DNA of 64,000 nt, from the NCBI GenBank assembly GCA_025677815.1, contig JAIXMP010000007.1:1178001-1242000 (forward strand), written 5' to 3'. How positions within the stretch are numbered: position 1 is the first letter of the stretch; every line of letters begins with the position of its first letter. The position numbers and the translations under genes are program-made. The DNA comes from Phascolomyces articulosus (Eukaryota; Mucoromycota; Mucoromycetes; Mucorales; Lichtheimiaceae). The notes under the pieces are model-generated. The model was not told the DNA's origin. It did no database searches and saw nothing but the letters and a program-made list of their open reading frames with translations. Below, piece after piece: positions 1 to 12,304 of the stretch.

Positions 1-919
1 GATGTTTATAAAGTATAATGATCAGTTTTGAATATAGCGGTAAAAAATATATAATAAAGCATATAAAACGTACGGAACAGCGTTGGATCCCAATGTAGAT
101 GAACAAGTGACAATAACACCACCACCACGCTTTGCAAGATGAAGCATGGCAATCTTAGTGCCTAACACGTGCACAATTAAAATGTCAGTTTTAAATGAAA
201 ACCCAGCAGAGTGCGTCTCTCATTTCTAGTTTTTTACCTTTCATGGTACCAATGGTATTAACTTCGACAGCTCTTGAATCATTTTCATCTAAAAATACGT
301 AATGAGAGAAGATTCCAGATGACGTGTTAATCATTACTTGAAATTAAATGAGCAAGATGTATAAAAAAAATTTGTTCGAAATATTACCATCAGGAGGCAT
401 GAAGATAATATCAGTGGCGTTTCCAGCAATACCAGCATTCAAATAAGCAATCTGAATTGATAGATCCACATACACGTTAAAAAGTGACATTCAACCTATT
501 CTCCACACTATGCTTTGTCTGCCATCCTATTGTATCATTTTTTACATATTATACTCACATCAACACCACCAAATTCCTTCTCGGCAAATTGGAACAATTC
601 AATGTTATCCTTGTATGTAGTAATATCAGTACGCTTGAAAGCAGCAACCTTGGCACCGGCACTAACATTCAGATTATATATAATATCCTTCATTAACCTT
701 TCTTGTCATCTTGGTCTCTCCCTTTCAGTTATACACATTATGATATACTTACGCAGTATTGAATTCCTCAACTGTAGCAAGACCTTGAGATTCAGTAGTG
801 TTACCAATAACAACCTTAGCGCCACGTTCAATCAAAGCAGCAGCCACAGCTTTGCCCAAACCTCTTCCACCACCTGTAATTACAGCAACTTTGCCTTCCA
901 AGGATTTTTCAACCGACAT
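1..919 (-). CDS. short-chain dehydrogenase/reductase, 3' part outside the window
   Basis: The ATG at 919-917 opens a classical SDR. It begins MSVEKSLEGK, followed by the nucleotide-binding glycine motif TGGGRGLG at about residues 15-22. Further exons in the minus strand read an acidic cofactor/adenine-site stretch (FAEKEFGGVD, near 550-610), a LNAGIAG segment (the NAG motif, near 430), EVNTIGTMKG (near 245-275) and a VTCSS strand carrying the probable catalytic serine (near 100-120). The YxxxK motif and C-terminus lie beyond position 1. At least four short introns interrupt it. The family uses NAD(P)H to oxidise or reduce alcohols and ketones; the substrate cannot be read from sequence. It is clearly related to the second SDR at 49858-51537 and resembles the 15-hydroxyprostaglandin-dehydrogenase-like branch. 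No signal peptide, so probably cytosolic. Confidence 0.85.
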
Positions 920-2992
920 ACTTGTTCTTTATATATGAGAAATGGGTAAGAATAAAGAAGAAGAAAAAGAAACCCAATAACTGGATAAGAATTATCTCCA
1001 CTTTTATATTGTATTGAGATGTTATAAAAAAAACACCCAGTCCATATCCTTTACACGGGTCCCGGCTTACTCTATCAGATTATAGTATGATCCGTTTTTC
1101 TTACAAAAAGTTATGTGCTATGTACGATTATATTATATATTATGATGGATTTATTGAGAAGTCATTTTATCCTGTACTACTTGATTGTACTTTCATAGAG
1201 TACAAGTCCATCCATTTCGTATCACTGCCACACTTATAAGCGGAGCTTTTCAAATAACATTCGTTTAATCTAGATTATAGTCCCAGAAATTTGCAAGTTA
1301 TTACTGACAGTTCTTGTTGTTATGATCAAAGTAACAAAGAAGATAGTGGTATATGATCACAGTTATAATAATACGACTGCTCTTATATATAATTTTTTGC
1401 ATGAATTTGCTGAATAGAAATTGATTGGAATTGGGACATTTTCTTATTTCGAATCAAGTTTTAATCCCCAAAAAAAAAAAAAAAACCTTTGGGCATTCGG
1501 TGACAATAATCTTGTGGTTATACGAAACAAACTTTATTCCTATATTTTGATCGGATTATCTATGAGTCCCGTTAGGTGAACTTACCATTTTTCATTAACC
1601 TAGAAAACTTGCACTACGTTATACTGGAAAAAAAAACTTGCAGAATGTAGTTAAGTATAGGCTTAGAAATTCATTATGCTTTTTTTCTTAACAGGAAAAG
1701 GAAGAACTAATATCAATGGGTTACTTCAGTATTATGCTCTTTTTAGAAATAATTGTTCAGAAAACTGTTTACTATGTGGATCCTATAATAAACAAATGTT
1801 GGCAAAATATGGGTATATTAACAAACCCATCCCATTATACATGAAATACAACTTATTAGAATCCATGCTTGTTTATACTTTAATATCTTATAATTTATAC
1901 CTTTTATCGTATATCTAAACTATTGAATGCGTAACAAAATGAATATACATTAATTTCTTATGATTGCGTGCCAAAGAAAGAAAATAGTATCACTTTGATT
2001 GTTTAACTATTTAGTATATTCTTTAAACAATAAATGTACTACATCAAGTTTACTCTGGATGTAAGAATGAAACATATACGTATATCCTCTTAACAGTGTA
2101 TTTTTTTTTCTCATAAACGTTTAATATAAATAAAGGAATGACTATGACCATGGGCGGAACTTTTGTGAGAAATTAAAAACCAACAATAACCAAAGCTGCC
2201 AGCGCAAACTTTTATTGCAGTATAAAGATGTACACTCTAGTTTAATAAGTAATCAGCAACCAGTTAATTAAAAAATCAACCATTAACCTCACCTTAGAAG
2301 TGGTATTTCATTCTACAATTAATTCCTCTAGTTATTGTTTTGATCAAAAGGCGTTCGTGCTATTGTACATGCATCTGTCTACATTGTGGAACATTTGCTT
2401 ATTATTATTAATATAGATAATATCATGGTATTTCAACTGATAGGTTCTGGCTTCCTCGAGTGATTTGCAACACTGTATACTGCAAAGTCAAATGGAGAAT
2501 ATGTATGACACAGCTTATACACGCTCCTATCCCCTTCTTCGCCAGTGTTTTTTGGCGCCTTAGTTTTTTCAATTATTTTTACTATATATAAAATACTACT
2601 TATATAGTGTTATTAATGCTTACGATATAAAAGAAGGATTACGTTTGCTGATAAATGATCATGATAACCATTTACTTCAGGTTTTATAATATTACTACTT
2701 GACCTATCAGCATCCATGAATTTTTAATTACTAAGTATATAGGTATAGATATCTATATGGTTGCTATCAACAACAATAATAATAGGTAACTTCCAAAGAG
2801 TTTCGCCTATATAAAACAGCTGTGAATTTAATGGGATGTCACATAAGGATACACGATATTTGAAGCAAGAAAGCGTGGATCACCATTATTCAGAAACTGT
2901 CATAGTGACCAAATCAATAGAACTCCGTCAAAAGCTATTTTGTTGCAAAAGTTCGCGCTCTCTTTGCACACACGCCCGTCCAACTTGAAGCC
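920..2992. other. intergenic region
   Basis: About 2.1 kb of AT-rich sequence between the divergent dehydrogenase and Tma20 genes. It must hold both promoters. Short open frames here (for example 1676-1918) have no recognisable composition or motif and start from AT-rich chance sequence. I see no RNA gene or repeat beyond short A and T runs. Confidence 0.5.
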
Positions 2993-3875
2993 ATGTTCAA
3001 AAAGTAAAGTGATTTTAGAGGTTTTATTATTATAATTATTAAGATTCAATTTATTTATTCATAAACTTAACGATATCCATTATTTTATTTGTAAACAGAT
3101 TTAGTTTCCAGGAAAACATTGCTGGACAATCTCAATTAAAATCGTCCGTACAACGAGGGATCCGCTCTAAACTACAGGACCAATTTCCGGCACTAGATCA
3201 TGTCATGGATGAGTTGTTGCCAAAAAAGACACCTATTGTTCAGATCAAAGGGTAAAATAAATATTTTGCTTATATTCCAATGAAAGAAAGGTAAAGAATA
3301 TTCTATAACAAGTTTATTTTTTATGTCTTATAGACACGAGCATATTTCTTTCTTGCAAGTTAATGGCGAGATCTTGTTCTTCCAGCATTTCGACGGACCC
3401 TATTTTCCTACTTTGAAACTTTTACACAAATGTAAAAATATTTTTTTATAGGAAATGGATGTTATGTAAACTCATATGCTAATATTGAGACATATTTATG
3501 TATCTTAGACCCAGATATTCTTCCAAAGCTTCAAGTGGATCGTGGGGCCATAAAATTCGTTCTGTCGGGTGCTAATATCATGTGCCCTGGTTTGACATCC
3601 AAGGGTGCAAAAATGGGTGTTGATCTTCCAGAAGGTGCTACAGTTGCAATTATGGCTGAAGGAAAGGAAAACGCGCTTGCTGTTGGCAAGTTGATTATGA
3701 GTACAGATGACATGTAAGTAACTTAAAAACACACATTATTATGAGAGAAGAGATATCGCCAAGATACTCACCGATTTTATTTTTAAATTTTAAAAATAGT
3801 CGAAAGAAAAATAAGGGTATTGGATGTGATAACATTCATTATCTTAATGATACGCTTTGGAAGGAAATTGTCTAG
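2993..3875 (+). CDS. TMA20: Tma20/MCT-1, PUA-domain translation factor
   Basis: Five exons (2993-3003, 3099-3251, 3334-3431, 3509-3713, 3800-3875) join in phase to a 180-residue protein, the usual MCT-1/Tma20 length. It starts [14 protein letters not shown]. The N-terminal half is the MCT1 domain and the second half is a PUA RNA-binding domain containing the family hallmarks [23 protein letters not shown] and [10 protein letters not shown]. Tma20 pairs with Tma22 (DENR) on the 40S subunit in ribosome recycling and reinitiation. The first exon is only 11 nt, so the start is fixed by the conserved MFKK and not by a long open frame. The ATG context is gccATGT. No oddities. Confidence 0.95.
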
Positions 3876-4230
3876 ATGGATTTATAAAAAAATTTATTAT
3901 TACTTTAACACATAACCATTTTTCAACGTCATATGTTTCGATTTTATAAAAGAAAGGGTTTTAGCCAAGGAAAAATGGGAAAAATAAAGAGGCAAGAGGA
4001 GAGAAGGGGTTAATATGCATCGGATGATCCAAATTTGGATGATTAGTACAACAGAAAAGTTTCAACCATTCAAAAGCTAGGCAATTTGTCACCTGCCTAT
4101 TTCATTCGTGACATAAATATAAGAAACTAATACATCTCCTTTTCCACCTTTCTTTTTCTTTTTTCTTAACTTGCACTGTTCTTATCTTTATATCAAATCT
4201 CTTGGCAACAAAATAATAATATTTTTATGA
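3876..4230. promoter_or_regulatory. intergenic promoter region of the Lec1-like gene
   Basis: 355 bp between Tma20 and the PX-domain gene. It has a TATA-like acataaatataag near 4112 and a pyrimidine-rich tract (4137-4200) directly before the ATG, which is typical of a fungal core promoter. The assignment is by position and composition only. Confidence 0.4.
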
Positions 4231-7200
4231 ATGGATCTATCACCAAAACAAATCCATTATTTTAAACGTGAACTTCTTGCTATTCAACTTCGCCAAGAAC
4301 TAGAAAAAGTTCGACGCCAACCTGATCTATTAGCCCGACTTGTTCATGAATCTCATTCCGAAACAAACGATCTTCCGTTTTTGCGCTGTGTTTTTCAACA
4401 CATTGTTGTAGAGTTTCCTTTACTCAAACAGCAACAACCAAACAGTAATAATGACGATGGGAATGAAAGCAATATCAACAACAAGGAGTTTTGGAACAAG
4501 GCATATGAATTCTTGAACGAGTTTGGCAAGGTTCAATTGAATACTTATGCACCTAGTCAAGCTGATGCCATGCAACGTCAAGCCATGACGCGTAAATTAG
4601 AGAAAACTCTGATTTTGGCTCTCAATGTCGGTATTAAAACGGTACAAGGACAGGAAGAAAGTATCAAAGTTACGCCAAGTGACCTTGTACGGCAACAACA
4701 AGAAACAGAAACGCCCGTTGTTAAGCAAGATATCAGTAAAATCAATGCTACTTCTAAATCGATCACAAATACCGGATCGGCGTCTGATGAAGAACAAGAA
4801 ACAAAAAAGGAGTTAGTGTTTACAGATGTCAATATTGCTACAGTGGTATGAGTTTTTTTTTTATCTGATTGGGGAGGATGTAATACAAATAAGAAATGGA
4901 AGCTGATAAAAGGTACAATTGTATTATATATATTCATATGAAAAGCGTGAAATAAGTGAATCCCGGACACTACGTGGTACAGTGACGCATGCAGAATTCA
5001 TTATTAGTTCAACGATTGACAACAGTGAGGAACAGGAAAAGATTTATGTTGCACGTCGCCATGGGCAATTTCGACAACTACATGATCACCTCAAGAGCAA
5101 ATTTCCTCGCGTGAGGGTTCCCATGGTGCCTGGTAAAGCATCACGCGATGCAGGCGATTTTTATAGGGATAAGGATCGGTTGTTATTACGATCCTTTTTA
5201 CGACGTGTTATTGATCATCCAAAATTGGTTAAGGCAACTGCTGTACGTACATTTCTTACGAATGATCCAATCCCATCTTCATCTTTGACACATGAAGAAT
5301 TGGAGGATATTGAACGACGTAAAGAAATGGATATTAAACGAACAGAGCAAGAACAAAAGTTTCGACAAGAAGTGGATGAAAAGGTTGTTGCTTTGACTGA
5401 TTTATTAGAAATGCTCAAGAAACAAGTCATGCAACCAGGAGGGTTGGTTCAGGTGATTGAAACTATCAAGCAGACAGAACAATTAAGTGATCTTCCAGAT
5501 ACTTTAAGAAAAGCTTTTGAATGGGGTCGAATCAAGTAAGAAAGATTTTGTTAGCACAGAAATAGAGGAGGGGATAAATATATCACATGCATGCAACATG
5601 AGTGTTGCTTTGTCATGCCTAAATTTGCCACCTTGAACTTATATTTGTCCAGTTTTGCTTTTACACTACATACCCATTTTGTCACTGATGATATGGCGGC
5701 AGAGAATACAGCAACGCTTAGACGCACACATGGTTTTATGCCTTATCGTACAATGGCGACTATTCTCAAGTTATCAAATCCAATTGCTATTGTCAAGATG
5801 GTATTAGATTTATTCCTTGCTCAACCACTTGGAGGTCGAAGTTTATTCCAAAGGTAAAACAAGGATAGGAGACGGAAAAAAGAAAAGAGTAAATGATTAT
5901 GGTAAAACGGAAAAATTTAATGTGTATATCTGTTTGTATTAAAAGAGTCATAGTGGCCAACATGGAAGAAGATACCAAAGTGATTGACAAAGATATTCAA
6001 GCACTTGAAGAAAAAATTGATGATGAATTATTATGTACCAAAGTAGCCAATGCTGTTCATACTACCATACCTGGAGACATTAATAACACTACTGGACGAG
6101 GTAATAATCCTTGTTTTATTCGTTACTCAAAAAAAAAAAACCTTAAAAACACATTCTAATTTTTTTTTTTGCTTGAATGGATGAATGGATTCCGTTAGCT
6201 ATCACTAATCCTATACTTGAAGTGCTCATACTGCTTCAACGGGAGGATATTGAACCTCAATTGGCACCTGAACAAATCATCAAACTTGCCTTTCTGCAAG
6301 AAAAAAATAACAATGACACCAGCGTACCAAGTGCCACCAGCAGTAATAATAGCAACAAAAAGTCCAGAAAATTACTTAAAAACCTTTATGACTTATGGCT
6401 TTTACGAGCGCGTAAACGGGAACAGGAATTATTAACGACGTTAGTATTTCAAAACATTACGGGCGAAATTCTTAAAGAATTGTTCGCTATTTTTTATCAA
6501 CCCTTGGCACAAGTATACAAGGCAGCCAATATTGGTGAATCGATTTATCATCTTTCTGCATTTATGAGTGACTTGATCCAACTTTTGGACAGTTTAGAAA
6601 CAGCCACCATTGATACCAACACTGTTGAACCGTTCGTTCATTTAGTACAGCGACATGAGCAGAAATTTTATCAATTTGTTCATCGGGTCCATGCGCAAGA
6701 TACATCACATTTATTTGATGAATTAGTCGGTTATATCGATCATATTTTAGGCTCGTTAACACGCGGAATTTATCCGGATCAGCCATTGGACTTACACAAA
6801 GTAGTGACATCGGCTGGCATTCTGCCCGATGAATACCAAGCATTAAGGGATGAAATTGATGCTTTATGTGAACATAGACGACAACAAAAATTATTACATT
6901 TAGAACGTACACGTCGTAAAGTTGAAGTTCACAAGAATACTTCGACCTCTTCCAATGATGTAGAAGATTTGATGGTAAAAAATGCAAAACAGGATTATCA
7001 AGATTTGATCCAGTTTTTACCCGGCAGCATGGATATCATGGGCGTGATCAACGATATAGAAGATATAGATTCAGAAGATACCAGTAGTGCCGGGTTAACG
7101 GATGATGATGATGCCACAAGTACAAGTAGCGATAGTGAGGATGAAGACGATGATAGACGAGGACGAAGACGATCAAGTACCATATTAAGATCACCTGCGG

Positions 7201-7328
7201 ATGAACTTGAGCCTCCAGTTCTCAAGATACTACCTTCAGTGCTTCCGTATTTTGTACAAGATGTTACCCATATGATGGAACAGGGATTACGTATTAGTAA
7301 AATAACTTCTAGACAAGAAGAGCAATAG
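4231..7328 (+). CDS. PXB-PX-DUF3818 lipid-binding protein (Lec1-like)
   Basis: Five exons (4231-4845, 4913-5535, 5653-5853, 5946-6100, 6199-7328) join in phase to 907 residues. Residues 1-150 match the PXB domain (start MDLSPKQIHYFKREL, then DLPFLRCVFQHIVVEFP). Residues about 210-330 form a PX domain with the phosphoinositide-pocket-like RRHGQFRQLHDHLK, PMVPGK and LLLRSFLRRVIDHP. The rest is the helical DUF3818 region (LDLFLAQPLGGRSLFQR, TRRK, VVTSAGILP) followed by an acidic Asp/Ser tract (about 820-860). This order is that of the yeast Ypr097w/Lec1 family, implicated in lipid distribution and membrane contact. The role here is inferred from family. The protein is cytosolic/peripheral, with no transmembrane segment. 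Confidence 0.88.
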
Positions 7329-7652
7329 TAGGAAATAACAATTGAATAAGCCAATGGAATTTAATAACAACAAAACGTTTTAATACCCACAATGTATCAT
7401 AAATAATAATTATAATATATCAATAATGCAGGATTATAAACTGGACCAAAGAATTACCATATTAAGGTTTAACCATCAATTATGTGCCCGCGCTTTTCAA
7501 CTTGTTAGTATTTTGGAATTGAACCACCCAATAAATCCCCACATTCTTTTCTCTTTTTTCACTTTTTTTTTTCCTTTTCTTTCTCTTTTTTCCTTTTTCT
7601 TATTTTTCTTGTTTTCTTGAAGAATCTATCTTTTTTGGGGAAAATAACAATT
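7329..7652. promoter_or_regulatory. intergenic region with CT-rich leader
   Basis: Holds the 3' end of the PX gene and the promoter of the next gene. A strong T/C-rich tract (7540-7618) precedes the start codon, a common fungal leader feature. Nothing else recognisable. Confidence 0.35.
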
Positions 7653-8575
7653 ATGACATTTATTCGACATTGTTATTCTAAGAGGAGATCGATCCATTTT
7701 GTATGGACATTAGTTGTGTTCGTAATGGTGTTTTTATTCATGTGTGTCTCAACAGCAACATCAACTCAGCCGATCAAAGAAGTTCTTGATAGTCAGCAAG
7801 GTTATGATACAGATCTTAGTGATCCAACTCCATTTGGTAAAATATTTTTCGAAAAAAAAGAGGCAACCCTGTAGTATACTTTTCACCATAGTAAATGAAT
7901 GAATTGATTTTTTTTCACGTCTAATTAACACAAACATAATTTACATTTATATATATAAAAGGCTATGTATTCCGAATAGATGCGCCTTTCCGTCGATTCG
8001 GTCCGGACCAGAAAATTCATCAACACAACAAACCCAAACAAGATGACGATGATGATAATCCACAATCATCATTCCCAAAATATGCAATGATGGTTTTAAA
8101 AAATATCACCTATCTTTCAGCAGAAGATCCCATTTATTTGGAAGGATATGTCAGCGTGGATGCTACACATCGATTACGAAAACGATCTTTGATGGGTTCA
8201 CCCATTACTTTCCAGTTTAGTACATACGCATTGGATCAAGTGTTACAAACGTGGTACCAGCGATTTCAAACCAGTGGTGAAAACGCAAACGGAATTCGTG
8301 GACGCATGACGGGACTGCGCATTGTGGAAAAAAATGATAAACTCATGGATGATGGTACGTTGCGACCACTTGTTCAAATGCAAATTTCACCCATACCTGG
8401 ATTAGTACAAACCCTTTTGTACAAAGAAGGTGTTAATGATGAACCAATGACAGTATTTTGGGGACCAGCAAAAAAGGACCCAAAAGAAGCCTCAGCAATA
8501 ATCATTAATAACAAACTGATTAAAGATAAAACAGCCGCTTTTCATCAAATTGTGATGGGGGATGTATTATTTTAG
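7653..8575 (+). CDS. unknown single-pass membrane protein
   Basis: Two exons (7653-7836 and 7962-8575) join in phase to 265 residues. A basic N-terminus (MTFIRHCYSKRRSIHF) is followed by one hydrophobic segment at about residues 17-38 (WTLVVFVMVFLFMCVS). The rest is soluble, which suggests a type II membrane or signal-anchor protein with a lumenal/extracellular domain of about 220 residues. That domain has an Asp-rich linker (KQDDDDDNP) and then sequence that reads as a mixed beta domain (YLEGYVSVDATHRLRKRS, then RGRMTGLRIVEKND). I do not recognise the family. The clean phase across the intron and the composition support a real gene. An upstream in-frame start exists only by extending through leader sequence. 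Confidence 0.7.
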
Positions 8576-11320
8576 ATTCTTTTTTTCTTCTTATATAGCT
8601 TTGTACTAAAACACACACACAAACACATCTTGCATATACTTCTTTTATAAAACAAAAACAGCATTAATGTCATAAATCATCCTTTCTAATCACTGTTTAT
8701 ATATTCGAAAAATAATAAATCATAGATAATTATTAGTTATTGTCAGTTGTCTTAATATTGATACATTTAGTTTGATTATCAATTGTTTAAAAGCACTCAC
8801 AATGTTAAAATTTCTCCTATATATTTTACGATACTTAGACAGCAACAAATAAACAAATGGGTGGCAGGTAGCTCAATTTAAATAAGAAAAAGGCACATGT
8901 CCTCACGGGATAGATTTACATTTATATTGCTTGTATTTGTTGTTGTGTGAATACATGCTTTGCCCTTGCATGCTCACTCACTTCACATATATCATGTATA
9001 ATAGTCATAATAATAATAATAAAATGTTCTCATTTACTAACCTCAATAAATGACAAATTTCTTGGAATATGTAAAATAATAATGTCACTGCAAACCCCCC
9101 CTCCTTTCTTAGCACTTCTAGCAATAAAATTATTACTCTATCTTGCAGCTTGTTATTTAATAATAAACTTTATTAATAAAATGTTACGTTTATCAAACTG
9201 CTACTTGTTACTCTTTAAATTGATTTATAGGAAGCTACAGTATTGATGGCAAAAAGTCAAAAATATTGATGATGTATTTATAATACATTGAATTAGTCTT
9301 TTTTGTCTATATATAAAGAATATCTGATGACTTTATATAATACTTTTATACCCACTTTTAGTGTCTCGCACTTTTGTTTATGTAAACACACATGCAGAAG
9401 CTTAGTGTTATAATTTTGTTTACGGAGGAAGTAACATAACTACGAAGAGCCATATACACACATAACTGCAGCACTTTTTCTATTGTTTCGTGAGTATAAA
9501 GTACAAACATGCTTATTTTTTTTTCTTTAGAGTGAACCATTATTTTTTGTCTGATTTGTACTCGAATAGTTTAGTTAGTAATTGTATCAATGAATCTTGC
9601 ATCCGGAAAATAAATGAAAAACTTTATTACTATACCTTTTTTAATGAAAACAACAAGCAGTGTACTTTAAAATAAGAAAATAGTAATATTTGTTTGTATT
9701 ATATTATTTATATGCAACTGGTAAGTATAATATTTAGAGAGCCAAACAAAAAACGCGTCAGTTCGCACGAAGATGTTGAGCGTCTTTGATGATGTGAGAA
9801 CACATAAAAGGGTATCATACACAAATCACATAGAATAAGTTGCAGTAACATTAATAATAATGCAAAACTATTAGAAATGTTATAGTTCTTAGTAACAAAG
9901 AAGTAGACTTACTGAAACTGTACTGGCTAATTTAAAATGGATTGCATCCTATATATACCGGCCTTTTACAAAAACATGAATAAAATTTTATGTGACAAAA
10001 ACTATTGTTTAGAGTTTATACATGTGCATGTACATAGGTATAATAACAAAGTATTACGCCCACAGTGATCCTGCATATATTACCTTTTGTAACGCATTTT
10101 TTTCACAATCGATCTTCACTCCCAAACCTTTCTTTTTTGTTTATGGTACATCAATAGGGAATTTCTATCATATTGATCGAATTAATACCCACTTGATCGA
10201 AGGTTTAGTTGTGGCTCTCTTCTTACTAATAACCCTAGAATATTGATAATAAATTGATTGAAAACAACAACAGTAAAAGAATACTGCATTTTGCTTAAGA
10301 TATTTGGCTGGTTGTATTATGGCATCCTAGTTTTTTTTAAGTTTTCGTGCATTCCTGTGACTAGTGTTTTGGGATATTCCGTTAGTCAGTGCGCACATGA
10401 TGATTAATTTTCCCTTCCTCTCTTTACTGCATGACCTCCCACTTTTCTTCCAGGTGTTACGGTCTACCATACAATAAAAAAATATACCTATATGGTTCAT
10501 GTGTTCTCTATTCCATGTTGAACATGATATACTCTAATAAAAATACATGCCATTGTTATGCCTATTATAATTAACAATGTGTGGAAAATAGAATAAGAAA
10601 AGATGATGTTCGCTTGGGATAGAAGGTCCTTGTTAAATAATTAGAAAAATATGTCAGCTCCAGACCTATTTACATAGATATAGTGTAGTAGCCATGATGA
10701 AGAATATATGCTTTTTTTCCTTGATCAAGGTTAAACATCAATAAATTACTGATGTTTGCAATCCCGCTTAAAGAGTCATAAAGAAATATTTTCTGACTTA
10801 TTGTAAATCATCATATTGTTTCAAAAACAAATATACAAAATAATGAACATGGGTTATATAATTGGGATAATGATATCTTTTGAAAATACGGTATACAGAA
10901 TGGCCATCTATTATTTGTCAATATCCTGAAACGTCAACGTATTTTCAGAAAATAAAAACATACCTCTATTTACGTATGAATATACAAAAGGAATACGTGA
11001 AAAAAACGTTCTGATAACAAATAAATGGAAATCAAGTTTAATATTATTCCGGAAGAGGCATCGACTAATAGTGTGTAGCTATACTCTAATTGTATTTCTT
11101 CTTGTTGCCTTTCATATCGTTTCACTTTTTCTATTTTTCATCGTCATCGTCACCGCATTTTTCATTTTTATCCCAGTCCTTTCTATCTTTCCAGTGATTG
11201 TCATCACCCTCAAAATCTTCCTCTTCTTCATCATCCATTTGTCTTTTTTACTTTCTTTTCATCCTCCTTTCTTATCATATTTCCAGTCATTTTTCTTCCC
11301 GTCATATTTATCCCATTGCC
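8576..11320. other. gene-poor AT-rich region
   Basis: About 2.7 kb without a convincing gene. Small open frames (8947-9246, 9490-9675, 10022-10246, 11071-11382) are low-complexity and hydrophobic or T-rich, with no splice-supported extension. The stretch 11080-11340 is strongly pyrimidine-rich on the plus strand. No tRNA-like cloverleaf or terminal repeat was found by eye. Confidence 0.45.
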
Positions 11321-12214
11321 TCAATTTTTCTTTCCCTCAATGTATGGGTAGGGATAAACAATATAATGGCCAAGGACTTTAGTAGTTACACACGCAGTTG
11401 TAGTTGTGGCGGGGCGAGGAATAGTTGTCATAGGCCCCATTGGTCGTGGAGTAGGTGGCTCCGAGGATGGTACTATTACGGTAATTGCTATAAGTGCCGT
11501 TGGATCAGAGTTACTAGTCGTTAACGAGATTTCAAAAGCTGTATAGACTGATTCAGATGATTCTACTTTATCAGTACACACCACAGATTCTGATGTTGAG
11601 ACCGATATATAAGAAGGTTCAGCCATGCCAGTGATTATTGCGGACCACGTTATTGTTTTTGTACTCTCTGTCCATACCGTAGATATCTACGTGGGTGGAC
11701 AAGATACTTGAGTACATGTTGCAAAGGGATCGTAAGTAACTGATCCCAGTCATATCGCTATATATAACTGTTGGAAATCCAACTTAGTTTCAGTAAAAGT
11801 ATTAGTGATTGTTATTGGAACACCGGAGATTTCGGTGGTATAGGTAGTAGTTTCAGGTGTTGCAATTGGAACATGTATCGTAACAGTTATTGGTATTGTA
11901 AGTGTGGAAACATATGTTTTTATACCGAGGACATTACCGCACGGAATATCATCCATTGTAACGCAGGTATAAATGTCGTTACAGATGTTGTTATAAATGG
12001 TATTTCAGCCACAATCGTTGCCGTGGTCGGGTCTTCAGTTGTAATCGTGGTTGGGATTTCAGTTGTAACTGTTTCTGTACCCGTGCTCGTAACTATAATG
12101 ATTGTTGCTTCGGAGGTTCCTCCCACAGTTATCGTCGAGTAATTCCCTCGTTATACTCAATAGGGAAATAGCCAGCAAAATTATTACAATTATCACTAGC
12201 GGCTCCATAATCAT
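11321..12214 (-). pseudogene. decayed Thr-rich secreted/cell-wall protein
   Basis: Read from 12214 downward, a hydrophobic N-terminus (MIMEPLVIIVIILLAISLLS) resembles a signal peptide. It is followed, after a change of frame near 12145, by Thr/Ile/Pro-rich sequence (GTETVTTEIPTTITTEDP). A second frame change near 11960 leads into TCVTMDDIPCGN and more Thr-rich sequence. Then a TGA near 11753 and a TAG near 11690 interrupt an otherwise continuous frame (CTQVSCPPT, then ISTVWTESTKTITWSA) that ends at 11321. None of these breaks sits in a plausible GT-AG intron; the candidates are under 30 nt. Composition is that of fungal GPI-type wall proteins, but no GPI signal is visible. Best read as a pseudogene; unusual splicing or sequence errors are the alternatives. 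Confidence 0.55.
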
Positions 12215-12304
12215 GAATTACAACACGTATCTGAAACTATTAAGAAATAAGCTTATAAGTAATAAAAGAATAACAAACAAAAAGTTTTATGACACTAAAA
12301 ACTG

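Noticed and set aside
484..949. Plus-strand open frames of 70-144 residues
   Set aside because: They are antisense to the exons and introns of the dehydrogenase, whose minus-strand motifs are clear.
1676..1918. 80-residue open frame in the first intergenic region
   Set aside because: AT-driven composition, no domain, no splice-supported extension.
9961..9985. ggccttttac string resembling the U5 snRNA loop
   Set aside because: No flanking stem and no Sm site in position; matches only a few bases.
11071..11382. 103-residue hydrophobic plus-strand frame
   Set aside because: Generated by a pyrimidine-rich tract (Phe/Leu/Ser/Ile codons); overlaps the 3' end of the Thr-rich pseudogene on the other strand.
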